Positions 1 to 7,028 are shown, counted from the stretch's first letter. The stretch is DNA of 11,165 nt from Clostridiales bacterium (GCA_012512355.1 JAAZEI010000045.1:1-11165); one strand, 5' to 3'. Notes: generated by a model not told the origin, from the letters alone. Numbers and translations: made by a program.

Positions 1-1268
1 GCATATTGTATGACCTTGTCTTTCGTATAGTTTTCATCAAATACTTCGATGAAATTGACGCCAAATTCACCATAAGTCAAAGTCCCTGTTTTATCAAACA
101 CGACGGTATCGATTTTTCTGGCGTTTTCAAACTGCGTTCTGTTTCTGATCAGCAGGCCATTTTTGGCGGCCTGTGCGGTGGAGGTCGCCACCACCAAAGG
201 TGTCGCCAGGCCCAGCGCGTGCGGACAGGTGATGACCATGACAGCCGCCATGCGCGCGATGGCATAGGCAAAATCTTTTGAGATGACGTACCACACAATA
301 AGGGTCACAAATCCGACGGTCAGCGCGATGATGGTCAGCCAAAAGGCGGCTTTATTCGCCAGGTCCTGCGTTTTTGATTTTGATTCCTGTGCCTGTTTCA
401 CCAGGTCGATCACTTTTGACAGATAGGAGTCTTTGCCGATGTTTTTAACGATGACTTCCAGGGAACCGTCGCCATTGATGGAGCCGCCGATCAATTGTGC
501 CCCTTCACCTTTTTGGACCGGTTTTGATTCGCCTGTCAGCATGGATTCGTTGATATAGCTTGTCCCCTTGACAATGGTCCCGTCAGCCGGCACCTTTTCG
601 CCGGGTTTGATGAGGATTTTATCTTCCCAGCGTAATTCGCCTACATCAACTTCAGCAACTTCACCGTCTCTGAATACATGGGCTGTGTTGGGCATCAGTT
701 CCGCCAATTTTGAAAGAGCGCTTGACGCACTTAAGACAGACCTCATTTCTATCCAGTGGCCCAAGAGCATGATATCAATCAGCGTCGCCAGTTCCCAGAA
801 AAAATCATTGCCCAAAAGCCCGAACACGGTGGCAGTGCTGTATAGGTAAGCGACTGAAATGGCCATGGCAATCAGGGTCATCATGCCGGGCTGCTTTTCT
901 TTTAATTCATCTTTTAATCCGGTCAAAAATGGCCAGCCGCCATAAAAATAAATGAAAGTCGACAGCGCGAACAGAATATAGCTGCTGCCGGGAAAGGACA
1001 GGTCGATGTTGGTCCACCTATGAATCATCGGGGACAGCAGGAGGATGGGAACGGTCACAATCAGGGAGATAAAAAACCGTCTCTTGAAATCTGTGATCAT
1101 CATTTCGTGGTGGTTGTGATGGTCACCTCCCTCATGTTGTTGATGTGCCATTTGCTGTTCATGGCCTTGGTGCTTATCTTTATGCCCTGCTTTATCAGGA
1201 TGATGGGTCTGCATGGTTTTGTGCGCGCCGTGCATGCCCGGCGAACTTTGACCATCCTTTTTATTCAT
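1..1268 (-). CDS. copB: CopB-type copper-translocating P1B ATPase, partial (C-terminus beyond left edge)
   Basis: This gene encodes an inner-membrane heavy-metal P-type ATPase that exports copper using ATP. The reading frame is open from the ATG at 1268 to the window edge (422 codons). In order it shows a His/Met-rich N-terminal tail (about residues 12-55, many HH and HxH pairs) instead of a CxxC metal-binding domain, then several hydrophobic segments. The actuator motif TGES is at 245-248, the metal-site motif CPH at 348-350, and the phosphorylation motif DKTGT begins at Asp392. CPH with a His-rich tail is typical of the CopB (P1B-3) group rather than CopA, which has CPC. The nucleotide-binding domain and last helices lie outside the window. 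The start is supported by GAAAGGAG at 1277-1284, eight bases upstream. The gene runs divergently from the amylase. The family is certain. Cu+ versus Cu2+ or Ag+ preference is not visible. Confidence 0.95.
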   Translation of the reverse strand, partial: MNKKDGQSSPGMHGAHKTMQTHHPDKAGHKDKHQGHEQQMAHQQHEGGDHHNHHEMMITDFKRRFFISLIVTVPILLLSPMIHRWTNIDLSFPGSSYILFALSTFIYFYGGWPFLTGLKDELKEKQPGMMTLIAMAISVAYLYSTATVFGLLGNDFFWELATLIDIMLLGHWIEMRSVLSASSALSKLAELMPNTAHVFRDGEVAEVDVGELRWEDKILIKPGEKVPADGTIVKGTSYINESMLTGESKPVQKGEGAQLIGGSINGDGSLEVIVKNIGKDSYLSKVIDLVKQAQESKSKTQDLANKAAFWLTIIALTVGFVTLIVWYVISKDFAYAIARMAAVMVITCPHALGLATPLVVATSTAQAAKNGLLIRNRTQFENARKIDTVVFDKTGTLTYGEFGVNFIEVFDENYTKDKVIQY

Positions 1269-1318
1269 TGCAAAAACTCCTTTCTTTGGGATTTGGGAAT
1301 AACACACCCATTGCATCT

Positions 1319-1343
1319 GGTAAAAATATACCCATTTTTTACC
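1319..1343. repeat. Inverted repeat in the copB upstream region
   Basis: GGTAAAAA at 1319-1326 is the exact reverse complement of TTTTTACC at 1336-1343, with a nine-base centre. It could be a weak AT-rich hairpin in the copB leader or a protein-binding site. No function can be assigned. Confidence 0.4.
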
Positions 1344-1360
1344 CTTGTCTTTTCTTTCAT

Positions 1361-1370
1361 GACAGCTGTA
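1361..1370. promoter_or_regulatory. Candidate cop box (CopY/CopR-type operator) upstream of copB
   Basis: The sequence GACAGCTGTA fits the KACANNTGTA consensus known for CopY/CopR copper repressors of Firmicutes. It lies 93 bases upstream of the copB ATG in the intergenic region. CopY systems often have two such boxes and only one is seen here. No copY gene is in the window, so this is a motif match supported by position only. Confidence 0.4.
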
Positions 1371-1384
1371 AAAGAATAGCCTCA

Positions 1385-1401
1385 ACCCCCCTACTTGGGG
1401 T
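1385..1401. promoter_or_regulatory. Candidate G/C-tract inverted repeat, CsoR-like operator
   Basis: ACCCC and GGGGT flank a seven-base centre, and TATAC follows directly. On the minus strand it reads TATACCCC, five bases, then GGGGGGT. AT-flanked C-tract/G-tract repeats of this type are bound by CsoR copper sensors. It is about 120 bases upstream of copB. No clear sigma-A promoter was found beside it, so the assignment is tentative. Confidence 0.35.
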
Positions 1402-1497
1402 ATACTCTGCATTGGATTTAAAGAACGCTGTGATGGGACTGGCCGGTATCGCAAAACGGCAGCAGCTTCGTCATGAGCGCATTGAAGGATGGCGGCG

Positions 1498-2955
1498 ATG
1501 AAAAACGGTATTTTGTTTCAGGCCTTTGAATGGTACTTGCCAGACGACGGGGGCTATTATGACGATCTGTGTTTAAAGCTTGATGAATTAAAAGAGATGG
1601 GCGTCACCGCCCTCTGGCTGCCGCCTGTCTACAAGGCGACAGGGGTAAACGATGTGGGCTACGGCAGCTATGACCTCTATGACCTGGGTGAGTTTGACCA
1701 GAAGGGCAGCGTCAGAACAAAGTACGGCACCAAAGAGCAGTTAAAGCACCTGATATCGGAAATCCACAAGCGGGAGATGTCTGTCTACGCGGATGTGGTG
1801 CTCAACCACAAGGCGGGTGCCGACCGCGCCGAAAAGTTTCAGGCCGTCATGGTCGATGAAAATGACCGCAACCGGGAAGTGGGAGATGTCCACGAGATCG
1901 CGGGGTGGACCGGCTTTGATTTCCCCGGGCGGGGCGATACCTATTCCAAGTTCAAATGGCACCACGAGCATTTCTCCGGCGTAGACTTCGACAACCTGAC
2001 CGGTACCAAGGCCATTTTTCGCATCATCGGCGATAACAAGGGCTGGAATCTTGGGGTATCCACCGAAAAAGGTAACTTTGACTACCTGATGTTCGCCGAC
2101 CTTGACCTGGCGCACCCGGATGTCAAGGAAGAATTAAAAATCTGGGCCCTGTGGTTTATTGATGAGCTGGGCCTGGATGGCTTTCGGATGGATGCCTTAA
2201 AGCACATGGACCAGGCGTTTTTGGAAGAATTCTTCAATTTTATCCGGCAGGAAAAGGGCGAAGATTTCTATGTTTTGGGCGAATACTGGATTAAAAGTGA
2301 GGAAGAGAACAGCGATTTCCTCGACAAAATCAACTACAGATCCCAACTGTTTGATGTGGGGCTTCACTTTAACCTGTTTGAAGCATCAAAAAACAGCGCG
2401 GGTTTTGACCTGCGCCAAGTATTTGACGGCAGCCTGCTCAAAAGCCACCCGGCGCTGTCGGTGACCTTTGTGGACAACCACGACTCCCAGACCGGGCAGG
2501 CCCTTGAATCCTGGGTGGAGCCCTGGTTTAAGGAAAGTGCCTATGCGCTGATCCTCCTGCGGCAGGAGGGATATCCCTGCATCTTCTACGGGGATTACTA
2601 CGGCACAAACGGCGAGCCGGCCCCTGACTTTATCCGCGAAAAAATCACCTGTCTGTCAAAACTCAGAAAGAACTTCGCCTTTGGCGCGCAGGATGATTAT
2701 TTTCAGTCACCCACCTGCATCGGCTGGCTCAGGCAGGGCGATGACGAGCATCCCAACAAGATGGCAGCTGTCATCTCCACCGGGGACGCGGACACCATCG
2801 GGATGTCAGTAGGACAAGGTGAAGCCGGCAAAGTCTATGCCGATTACACCGGCAACAGCGAGAACAAAATCACCATTGATGAAGAAGGCTGGGGCGCTTT
2901 TGAAGTCGGGCCCGGCAGCATCAGTGTGTGGATGGAGGACGGTCTGGAACTTTGA
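1498..2955 (+). CDS. amyA: Cytoplasmic alpha-amylase, GH13 family (GH13_5-like)
   Basis: This enzyme hydrolyses internal alpha-1,4 bonds of starch, glycogen or maltodextrins. The 485-residue protein starts directly in the catalytic barrel and has no signal peptide, so it should act in the cytoplasm on imported or stored glucans. The GH13 regions are all present: DVVLNH near 99-104, GFRMDALKH near 228-236 with nucleophile Asp232, LGEYW near 260-264 with acid/base Glu262, and FVDNHD near 324-329 with Asp329. Spacing closely matches the liquefying Bacillus-type amylases and their intracellular relatives. A beta-rich C-terminal domain follows from roughly residue 390. I chose the ATG at 1498, which has GAAGGAT at 1484-1490 with good spacing. 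The ATG at 1489 overlaps that site. No maltose transporter or glycogen gene is adjacent, so the gene appears monocistronic. The promoter is unclear. Confidence 0.95.
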   Translation: MKNGILFQAFEWYLPDDGGYYDDLCLKLDELKEMGVTALWLPPVYKATGVNDVGYGSYDLYDLGEFDQKGSVRTKYGTKEQLKHLISEIHKREMSVYADVVLNHKAGADRAEKFQAVMVDENDRNREVGDVHEIAGWTGFDFPGRGDTYSKFKWHHEHFSGVDFDNLTGTKAIFRIIGDNKGWNLGVSTEKGNFDYLMFADLDLAHPDVKEELKIWALWFIDELGLDGFRMDALKHMDQAFLEEFFNFIRQEKGEDFYVLGEYWIKSEEENSDFLDKINYRSQLFDVGLHFNLFEASKNSAGFDLRQVFDGSLLKSHPALSVTFVDNHDSQTGQALESWVEPWFKESAYALILLRQEGYPCIFYGDYYGTNGEPAPDFIREKITCLSKLRKNFAFGAQDDYFQSPTCIGWLRQGDDEHPNKMAAVISTGDADTIGMSVGQGEAGKVYADYTGNSENKITIDEEGWGAFEVGPGSISVWMEDGLEL

Positions 2956-3012
2956 TGGAATGACGGCTTGCGGGGGATTTCATCCCTTGACCCATCTTTT
3001 GTAATTTATTTC

Positions 3013-3060
3013 AAAAAAATAGACCGGCTCAGCACGCGATCACGCTTGCTGAGCCGGTCT
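3013..3060 (-). terminator. Strong intrinsic terminator after pduL, possibly bidirectional
   Basis: AGACCGGCTCAGCA at 3021-3034 pairs perfectly with TGCTGAGCCGGTCT at 3047-3060 (14 base pairs, 12-base loop). On the minus strand the stem is followed at once by A and then seven T, as expected for a terminator of pduL, whose stop is 18 bases away. On the plus strand only a weaker T-rich stretch follows, so stopping amylase transcription is possible but less certain. Confidence 0.9.
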
Positions 3061-3078
3061 TGCTGATTAAATATTATT

Positions 3079-3645
3079 TTATTTAACGATATCCCCGAAG
3101 ACTTCCCCGCGGGCCGCGGCGGCGTTGGCCTCATCGGTATCGATGTGCATCGAGAGGGAAAAGGCCTCGTTGACCCGGACCACCGTATCATAAAATACAG
3201 TCTTTCGTTCATCTGTATTGAGCATGACCCCGACAATATCCTGATCCTTGACGCCCAGACGCAGGGCATCCGCCGGCTTCATGTGGATGTGGCGCTTGGC
3301 GACGATGACGCCTTCTGCCAGTTCTACCTGGCCCTTGGGGCCGACCAGGGTGCAGGGGGAGGAGCCCTTGATGTCGCCGCTCTCGCGAACAGGGGGGGTG
3401 ATGCCCAGCACACGCGCATCGGTGAAGGACAGCTCCACCTGGGTGGCCTTGCGGGTGGGGCCCAGGATGCTGACCTGCAGCTCACCCCGCGGGCCCTTGA
3501 CCGTCACCTTTTCGGCGGAGGCATACTGACCGGGCTGGGATAAATCCTTCTTGGGGGTCAGGGCATGGCCCGGGCCAAACAGTGTTTCCAAATCCTCCTG
3601 CGTGACATGCATATGGCGGGCGGAGGTCTCAATCATAAATTTCAT
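3079..3645 (-). CDS. pduL: Phosphate acyltransferase PduL (phosphotransacylase)
   Basis: PduL interconverts acyl-CoA plus phosphate with acyl phosphate plus CoA (propanoyl or acetyl). An acyl kinase can then make ATP from the acyl phosphate. The 188-residue protein has the two tandem PduL half-domains. Conserved zinc-ligand histidines are visible in RHMHV (His11, His13), KRHIHM (His119, His121) and SMHIDTDE (His167). There is no N-terminal extension of the type that targets PduL into bacterial microcompartments, and no shell-protein gene is nearby. It is therefore probably a soluble enzyme taking the place of Pta. The start has AAGGAG at 3654-3659, eight bases upstream. It has its own near-consensus promoter and terminator, so it is a single-gene unit. 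Whether acetyl-CoA or propionyl-CoA is preferred cannot be told. Confidence 0.94.
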   Translation of the reverse strand: MKFMIETSARHMHVTQEDLETLFGPGHALTPKKDLSQPGQYASAEKVTVKGPRGELQVSILGPTRKATQVELSFTDARVLGITPPVRESGDIKGSSPCTLVGPKGQVELAEGVIVAKRHIHMKPADALRLGVKDQDIVGVMLNTDERKTVFYDTVVRVNEAFSLSMHIDTDEANAAAARGEVFGDIVK

Positions 3646-3678
3646 CGTCTTATCTCCTTGTACTTTTGCTTCTGTTAG

Positions 3679-3707
3679 ATTATAGCCTTTGTGGTATATA
3701 ATAACAA
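3679..3707 (-). promoter_or_regulatory. Sigma-A-type promoter of pduL
   Basis: On the minus strand, TTGTTA (3702-3707) is separated by 17 bases from a perfect TATAAT (3679-3684), about 34 bases upstream of the pduL start codon. Spacing and hexamers are close to ideal. Confidence 0.85.
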
Positions 3708-3785
3708 GGTGGAGCTATGCCCTAAAAGAGGCATTGTTCCCATCACTTCGCAGTATTATTTCAAGCATGAGCAAAGGAGTATACA

Positions 3786-4124
3786 TTGGCAAAACTCGAA
3801 CGGCAACTGCAGGGCGATTTTAAGGAATTGCTGGGAAAAATAGAACAGGGCATCATGAAGGGCAGCGTCTCTGCCAGCCTGGAAGATGGAAGTGACTTTG
3901 TGACAGGGGATGTGCAGGCGGCAGTGCGCGTGTTTGAACGCTACTCATGGATAGGGAAAAACCGGGTGAGCCTGTCGGTGACCCTGCTGGCGAAAGGCCG
4001 TCAGATATTTGTGTCAGCCATCAGCTCAGGCGGCAGCCAGGCGGTGTTTATGAAACTCAACACCTTTGGCGAGAGCGCATTTTTAAGTCGCTTAAGTGAG
4101 ATATTGGATCAATACAGGGGATGA
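3786..4124 (+). CDS. DUF6054-like small protein of unknown function
   Basis: This is a 112-residue protein of unknown function. From memory it resembles the DUF6054 family found mainly in Clostridia, a match that needs a profile search. It has no signal peptide, transmembrane segment or cysteine pair. Visible features are an amphipathic N-terminal helix (about 5-25), a central part with EDGSDF near 33-38 and a conserved-looking AVRVFERYS near 46-54, a beta-rich middle, and SGGSQAVF near 81-88 before a C-terminal helix. The start is TTG at 3786. AAGGAG at 3774-3779 sits six bases upstream, and no ATG is better placed. The gene diverges from pduL and converges on the diguanylate cyclase gene, ending 26 bases from it. 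It is probably cytoplasmic. Its role is unknown. Confidence 0.85.
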   Translation: MAKLERQLQGDFKELLGKIEQGIMKGSVSASLEDGSDFVTGDVQAAVRVFERYSWIGKNRVSLSVTLLAKGRQIFVSAISSGGSQAVFMKLNTFGESAFLSRLSEILDQYRG

Positions 4125-4150
4125 TATCCCGGGCCTAAAGCAGCAGGGTG

Positions 4151-5893
4151 TCAGCCTGACATCACGGCTTTGTTTTTGCCTGTTCTCTTTCCCTCATACA
4201 GCGCCTCATCAGCTCTTTTGACCAGCGCTTCAACGGTTTCATCTTTTTTGATGGTGGCCATGCCGATGGTGATGGTGATATTCAAGTCCTCCTTCTGATA
4301 AGTTTGGACATGGTTTTGGACGGCCATTCTGATGGTTTCGGCCCGTTTGGGCGCATCTTCAGGCTGCAATCCCGGGAACAGGAGCATAAATTCCTCTCCG
4401 CCCCATCGGGCCAGCACATCATAGGATCTGATGAGTTTGCCAAACAGGTCGGACAATGATGTTAGGACCACATCGCCTGCGTCATGCCCAAAAAGATCAT
4501 TGGTTTGTTTGAAGTCATCAATGTCGGCAATCATGATAGAAAATACTTGCCCGGTCCTCAGAAACAGCTGATGCTCCTGATGCAGGTGTTCTTCCATGTG
4601 CCGGCGATTGTATAGGCCTGTCAAACAATCAACCCTAGACGCGAAATCCAGCTGTTTATTTAATTCTTCGAGCTTGACGGTGGCTTCTTTGAGGTCCGCT
4701 GTGCGGCCATCCACCAATTTCTCCAGGGAATGATTGAGCTGATGCAATTCCTGTTCGGCTTTCATTCTTCTTTTATAGTTTTTGACAAGGTTGGCGATCA
4801 GTGCCATCTCAAGCAGGATGATGAGGGTGCCGACGATAAAATAGATGCCGTATGCGCTCCATATATCTTCATCTTGATACAGGATGATGCTTTTTTGCGG
4901 CAGGGTTGTTGTGTCGATATGCCAGCGGTTCAAGGCCCGGTCATCAAAAACATATTCATCAGACTGTTCTTCCAAGACCACCAGGTCTGCCGGCTCTTCG
5001 CCATTGATGAGGCGCAGGGTCATCAGGGCCGCTGTTTGTCCGAGGATGCCCTGGTTATATAAGTAGCCGCCAATAATGCCCGTGCCCAGGTACTGCCGCT
5101 GGGTCCCATAGACAGGGGCCTTGACAGCTTTGGTGATGGCGCTCAGCACCCGTACGGGGACAAAGGATTCGCCCTTGGCATCTGCCACCCAGCGCACAAA
5201 CAGGATGGCCGAGTCGTCAGGGACCTGTGCGAGGGTTATCATCATATCCGCATAACTCAGCTCATTTAAATAGATAAACTCTGCCTGGGCGAGGTAGGGT
5301 TCTGCTGCTTGTTTGATTTGCGCCGGTATGGCCTGCTCACTGTAAGAGTCCCCCACAACGACATAGATCTTCTTCAAATTCTTCTGCGTGCTCAAAATGA
5401 GCCGGATATTGCTGTCAAAGTTGGGCAGTGCAGTAATCAAAACATGCTTGGGGCTCACATCAACCGGACGCGATTCATCCGCAGACCACACAGAGACAAT
5501 GGGCACCTCACCAAATAGCTCCTGCGAAAAGCGGGATAGAAAATCGTTCGCGCCACCTGAGGCGACAATGACATCCGGCGTCCAATTGGTGTATTGCTGT
5601 TTTAATTTGATGTACGCCGCGGTGGCTTTGAGATAGTCATCATGCTGGGCAAATTTTTCCAGGTTGAGATACTCGTAGGAATAATTAAATTTATAGCCGG
5701 TTTCCTGCCCCAAGGTCTGGACGAACTCTTCGTTGAAAGCCTGATGAGCAGGGTATTGCGATGCAAATTGGTGGAGGATGAGAATATTTTTTTCTATGGG
5801 TGCCGGCAAAGCCGCCTGGGCGGAGAAAAGCGACATCAATAATACCATCATCATGAGTCCCAGGGGATATTTGGCTTTCAAGACAGCTTTCAT
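4151..5893 (-). CDS. Membrane diguanylate cyclase with extracellular ABC-substrate-binding-like sensor
   Basis: This protein should make c-di-GMP from two GTP in response to an external ligand. With the start at 5893 it has 580 residues. A signal peptide or signal anchor covers about 1-28, followed by an extracellular domain (about 30-335) resembling ABC_sub_bind periplasmic-binding folds, starting near the ILILHQ segment. A transmembrane helix (348-371), a coiled coil (about 373-415) and a C-terminal GGDEF domain (421-580) follow. The active site is GGEEF at 498-502. An RxxD product-inhibition motif (489-492) stands correctly spaced upstream, so the enzyme looks active and feedback-inhibited. 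A longer frame from 5965 would add 24 residues before the signal peptide, overlap the upstream gene and lack a ribosome site. The site at 5893 is also weak (AAAAGAG, rather far). It is probably co-transcribed with the transporter, whose stop is 34 bases upstream. Confidence 0.9.
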   Translation of the reverse strand: MKAVLKAKYPLGLMMMVLLMSLFSAQAALPAPIEKNILILHQFASQYPAHQAFNEEFVQTLGQETGYKFNYSYEYLNLEKFAQHDDYLKATAAYIKLKQQYTNWTPDVIVASGGANDFLSRFSQELFGEVPIVSVWSADESRPVDVSPKHVLITALPNFDSNIRLILSTQKNLKKIYVVVGDSYSEQAIPAQIKQAAEPYLAQAEFIYLNELSYADMMITLAQVPDDSAILFVRWVADAKGESFVPVRVLSAITKAVKAPVYGTQRQYLGTGIIGGYLYNQGILGQTAALMTLRLINGEEPADLVVLEEQSDEYVFDDRALNRWHIDTTTLPQKSIILYQDEDIWSAYGIYFIVGTLIILLEMALIANLVKNYKRRMKAEQELHQLNHSLEKLVDGRTADLKEATVKLEELNKQLDFASRVDCLTGLYNRRHMEEHLHQEHQLFLRTGQVFSIMIADIDDFKQTNDLFGHDAGDVVLTSLSDLFGKLIRSYDVLARWGGEEFMLLFPGLQPEDAPKRAETIRMAVQNHVQTYQKEDLNITITIGMATIKKDETVEALVKRADEALYEGKRTGKNKAVMSG

Positions 5894-5927
5894 GCGATGG
5901 TTCAACTCTTTTCTATGATAAAATGGG

Positions 5928-6812
5928 TCAATGCGGCATCGGGATGAGCACCGGTCGGTTTTCATACTTTTTATCGATATACAAATTGAGCATCAAGCCC
6001 GCCAGAACGAGAAAACCCCCGATGAAATTGCGCAGGGGAAATTGCTGGGTGAGGACCATATCAAGCAGCAACCCAGCAAATACCTGGCCCACAAACAGGG
6101 ACAGGGTCATGTAAAAGGAAGGAATCCTGCCCACGCAAAAACTGGACACCAGCACGATGACACCGCCGAGCAAGCCGCCCAGGTATATGTAGACGGGGCC
6201 GCTGACCGCGTAGGCTATGGGCGGCCGGCTGCCGGCAAACAGCAGCAGCAGGAGGGCGCCTGTCAAACCTGTCACATAGTTGATGAAGGTGCTGGTGAGC
6301 AGGCCTGTTTTGCGCGCCAGCTGGCCGTTGATGAGCCGTGACAAAAGGACTGTAATGCCCGCAAGCAGGGAGACCAGCACCGGGATTGCCTGAAAGTCAT
6401 CCCACATCCAGATGATGCCCGCAAGAGACAGCAGGCCGCCCCAGAGCTTTTGCCTGCGAAAAGGGCGTTTGGGCAGGCCAAGCAGGCCAAAGTGGTCGGC
6501 CAGGAGGCTTGAAACGCTCTCGCCAAGCAGCCCCAGCGCCATCATGGCCGAGACGCTGATTTTGCCAAAAGCCGTGTTGTTGAAAACGGTGGTGACAATG
6601 CCGATAAAGCCGCCGATGTACAGGTAAACCGGCAGGCGTTTAAACCTTGGCTTTTGCTTTTTTATCAGCAGCAGAATGCTCATGAACACAATACCGGCCA
6701 TGTGAATCAGCACCAGTGCTGCAATTTGGCCGACACGGGCATTGAGTTCACCGTTGAACACCACCATGACGGAGATGAGCATGCCCGCCATCAGGGAGAG
6801 AAAATAATACAT
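5928..6812 (-). CDS. DMT-superfamily transporter, YdcZ/DUF606 type, fused double-repeat form
   Basis: This is a predicted inner-membrane protein of 294 residues with about ten hydrophobic helices. It belongs to the drug/metabolite transporter superfamily, YdcZ (DUF606) branch. The protein is an internal duplication. Residues 64-106 (YIGGFIG, then MMALGLLGESVSSLLAD) align with residues 209-251 (YLGGLLG, then MTLSLFVGQVFAGLLLD). YdcZ proteins occur as short single copies and as fused double-length forms, and this is the fused form. The substrate is unknown for the family. The ATG at 6812 has GAGG at 6817-6820, only four bases away, a short spacing. It is the first gene of a likely two-gene unit with the diguanylate cyclase, which suggests the sensor domain may detect something linked to the transported compound (inference). 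Confidence 0.88.
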   Translation of the reverse strand: MYYFLSLMAGMLISVMVVFNGELNARVGQIAALVLIHMAGIVFMSILLLIKKQKPRFKRLPVYLYIGGFIGIVTTVFNNTAFGKISVSAMMALGLLGESVSSLLADHFGLLGLPKRPFRRQKLWGGLLSLAGIIWMWDDFQAIPVLVSLLAGITVLLSRLINGQLARKTGLLTSTFINYVTGLTGALLLLLFAGSRPPIAYAVSGPVYIYLGGLLGGVIVLVSSFCVGRIPSFYMTLSLFVGQVFAGLLLDMVLTQQFPLRNFIGGFLVLAGLMLNLYIDKKYENRPVLIPMPH

Positions 6813-6859
6813 AAAACCTCATTGGGACTTCTTCAATTTACTCTGGGCTGTGTTTTTTT

Positions 6860-6868
6860 ATTATAGCA
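6860..6868 (-). promoter_or_regulatory. Extended -10 promoter for the transporter/diguanylate cyclase unit
   Basis: On the minus strand TGC is directly followed by TATAAT (TATAAT at 6860-6865), an extended -10 element, about 48 bases upstream of the transporter start. No good -35 lies at 16-18 bases, which is tolerated by extended -10 promoters. A TTGACA on the same strand at 6910-6915 is too far away. Confidence 0.6.
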
Positions 6869-6892
6869 TACAATTAAATTTGATTACAGCAA

Positions 6893-6904
6893 AGGAAATT
6901 TCCT
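6893..6904. repeat. Perfect 12-base palindrome AGGAAATTTCCT between divergent genes
   Basis: The sequence is fully self-complementary and sits between the extended -10 promoter of the transporter unit and the candidate promoter of the sugar kinase. The position suits an operator serving one or both genes. The binding protein is unknown. Confidence 0.5.
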
Positions 6905-6908
6905 GGGT

Positions 6909-6937
6909 TTGTCAAAAGGCGCGAAATGTTGTACATT
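6909..6937 (+). promoter_or_regulatory. Candidate promoter for the sugar kinase gene, with overlapping inverted repeat
   Basis: TTGTCA (6909-6914) and TACATT (6932-6937) are separated by 17 bases. They match the sigma-A hexamers at five and four of six positions. An inverted repeat AATGT-TGT-ACATT (6925-6937) covers the -10 region and could be an operator. The kinase start is about 90 bases downstream. Confidence 0.45.
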
Positions 6938-7028
6938 ATATGAACTTGCGCAATTTTAATTCTTTGACGAAGATAATCCCCTCCCGTTCCTGCACGATGT
7001 GAAAAGCATGCGATAAGGAGAGCTCCGG

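Noticed and set aside
1145..1501. 118-codon plus-strand open frame ahead of the amylase
   Set aside because: It runs antisense to the copB start and upstream region, and its product has no recognisable pattern. The minus-strand CopB reading has full motifs and a ribosome site.
1741..2115. 124-codon minus-strand open frame inside the amylase gene
   Set aside because: It is fully antisense to the conserved GH13 catalytic region and lacks family features.
3145..3543. 132-codon plus-strand open frame
   Set aside because: It is antisense to pduL, whose zinc-ligand motifs and promoter establish the minus strand as coding.
4147..4176. Possible terminator for the DUF6054-like gene (short stem around TGTCAGCCTGACA followed by T-rich sequence)
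   Set aside because: The stem is at most about seven pairs with a G-U pair, the T-tract starts several bases later, and the stretch lies within the end of the diguanylate cyclase coding region.
5894..5965. 24-codon N-terminal extension of the diguanylate cyclase
   Set aside because: It would put charged, cysteine-rich residues before the signal peptide, overlaps the transporter gene and lacks a ribosome binding site.
6910..6915. Perfect TTGACA on the minus strand upstream of the transporter
   Set aside because: No -10 element lies 16-18 bases downstream. The nearest TATAAT is over 40 bases away, so it is not the -35 of that promoter.
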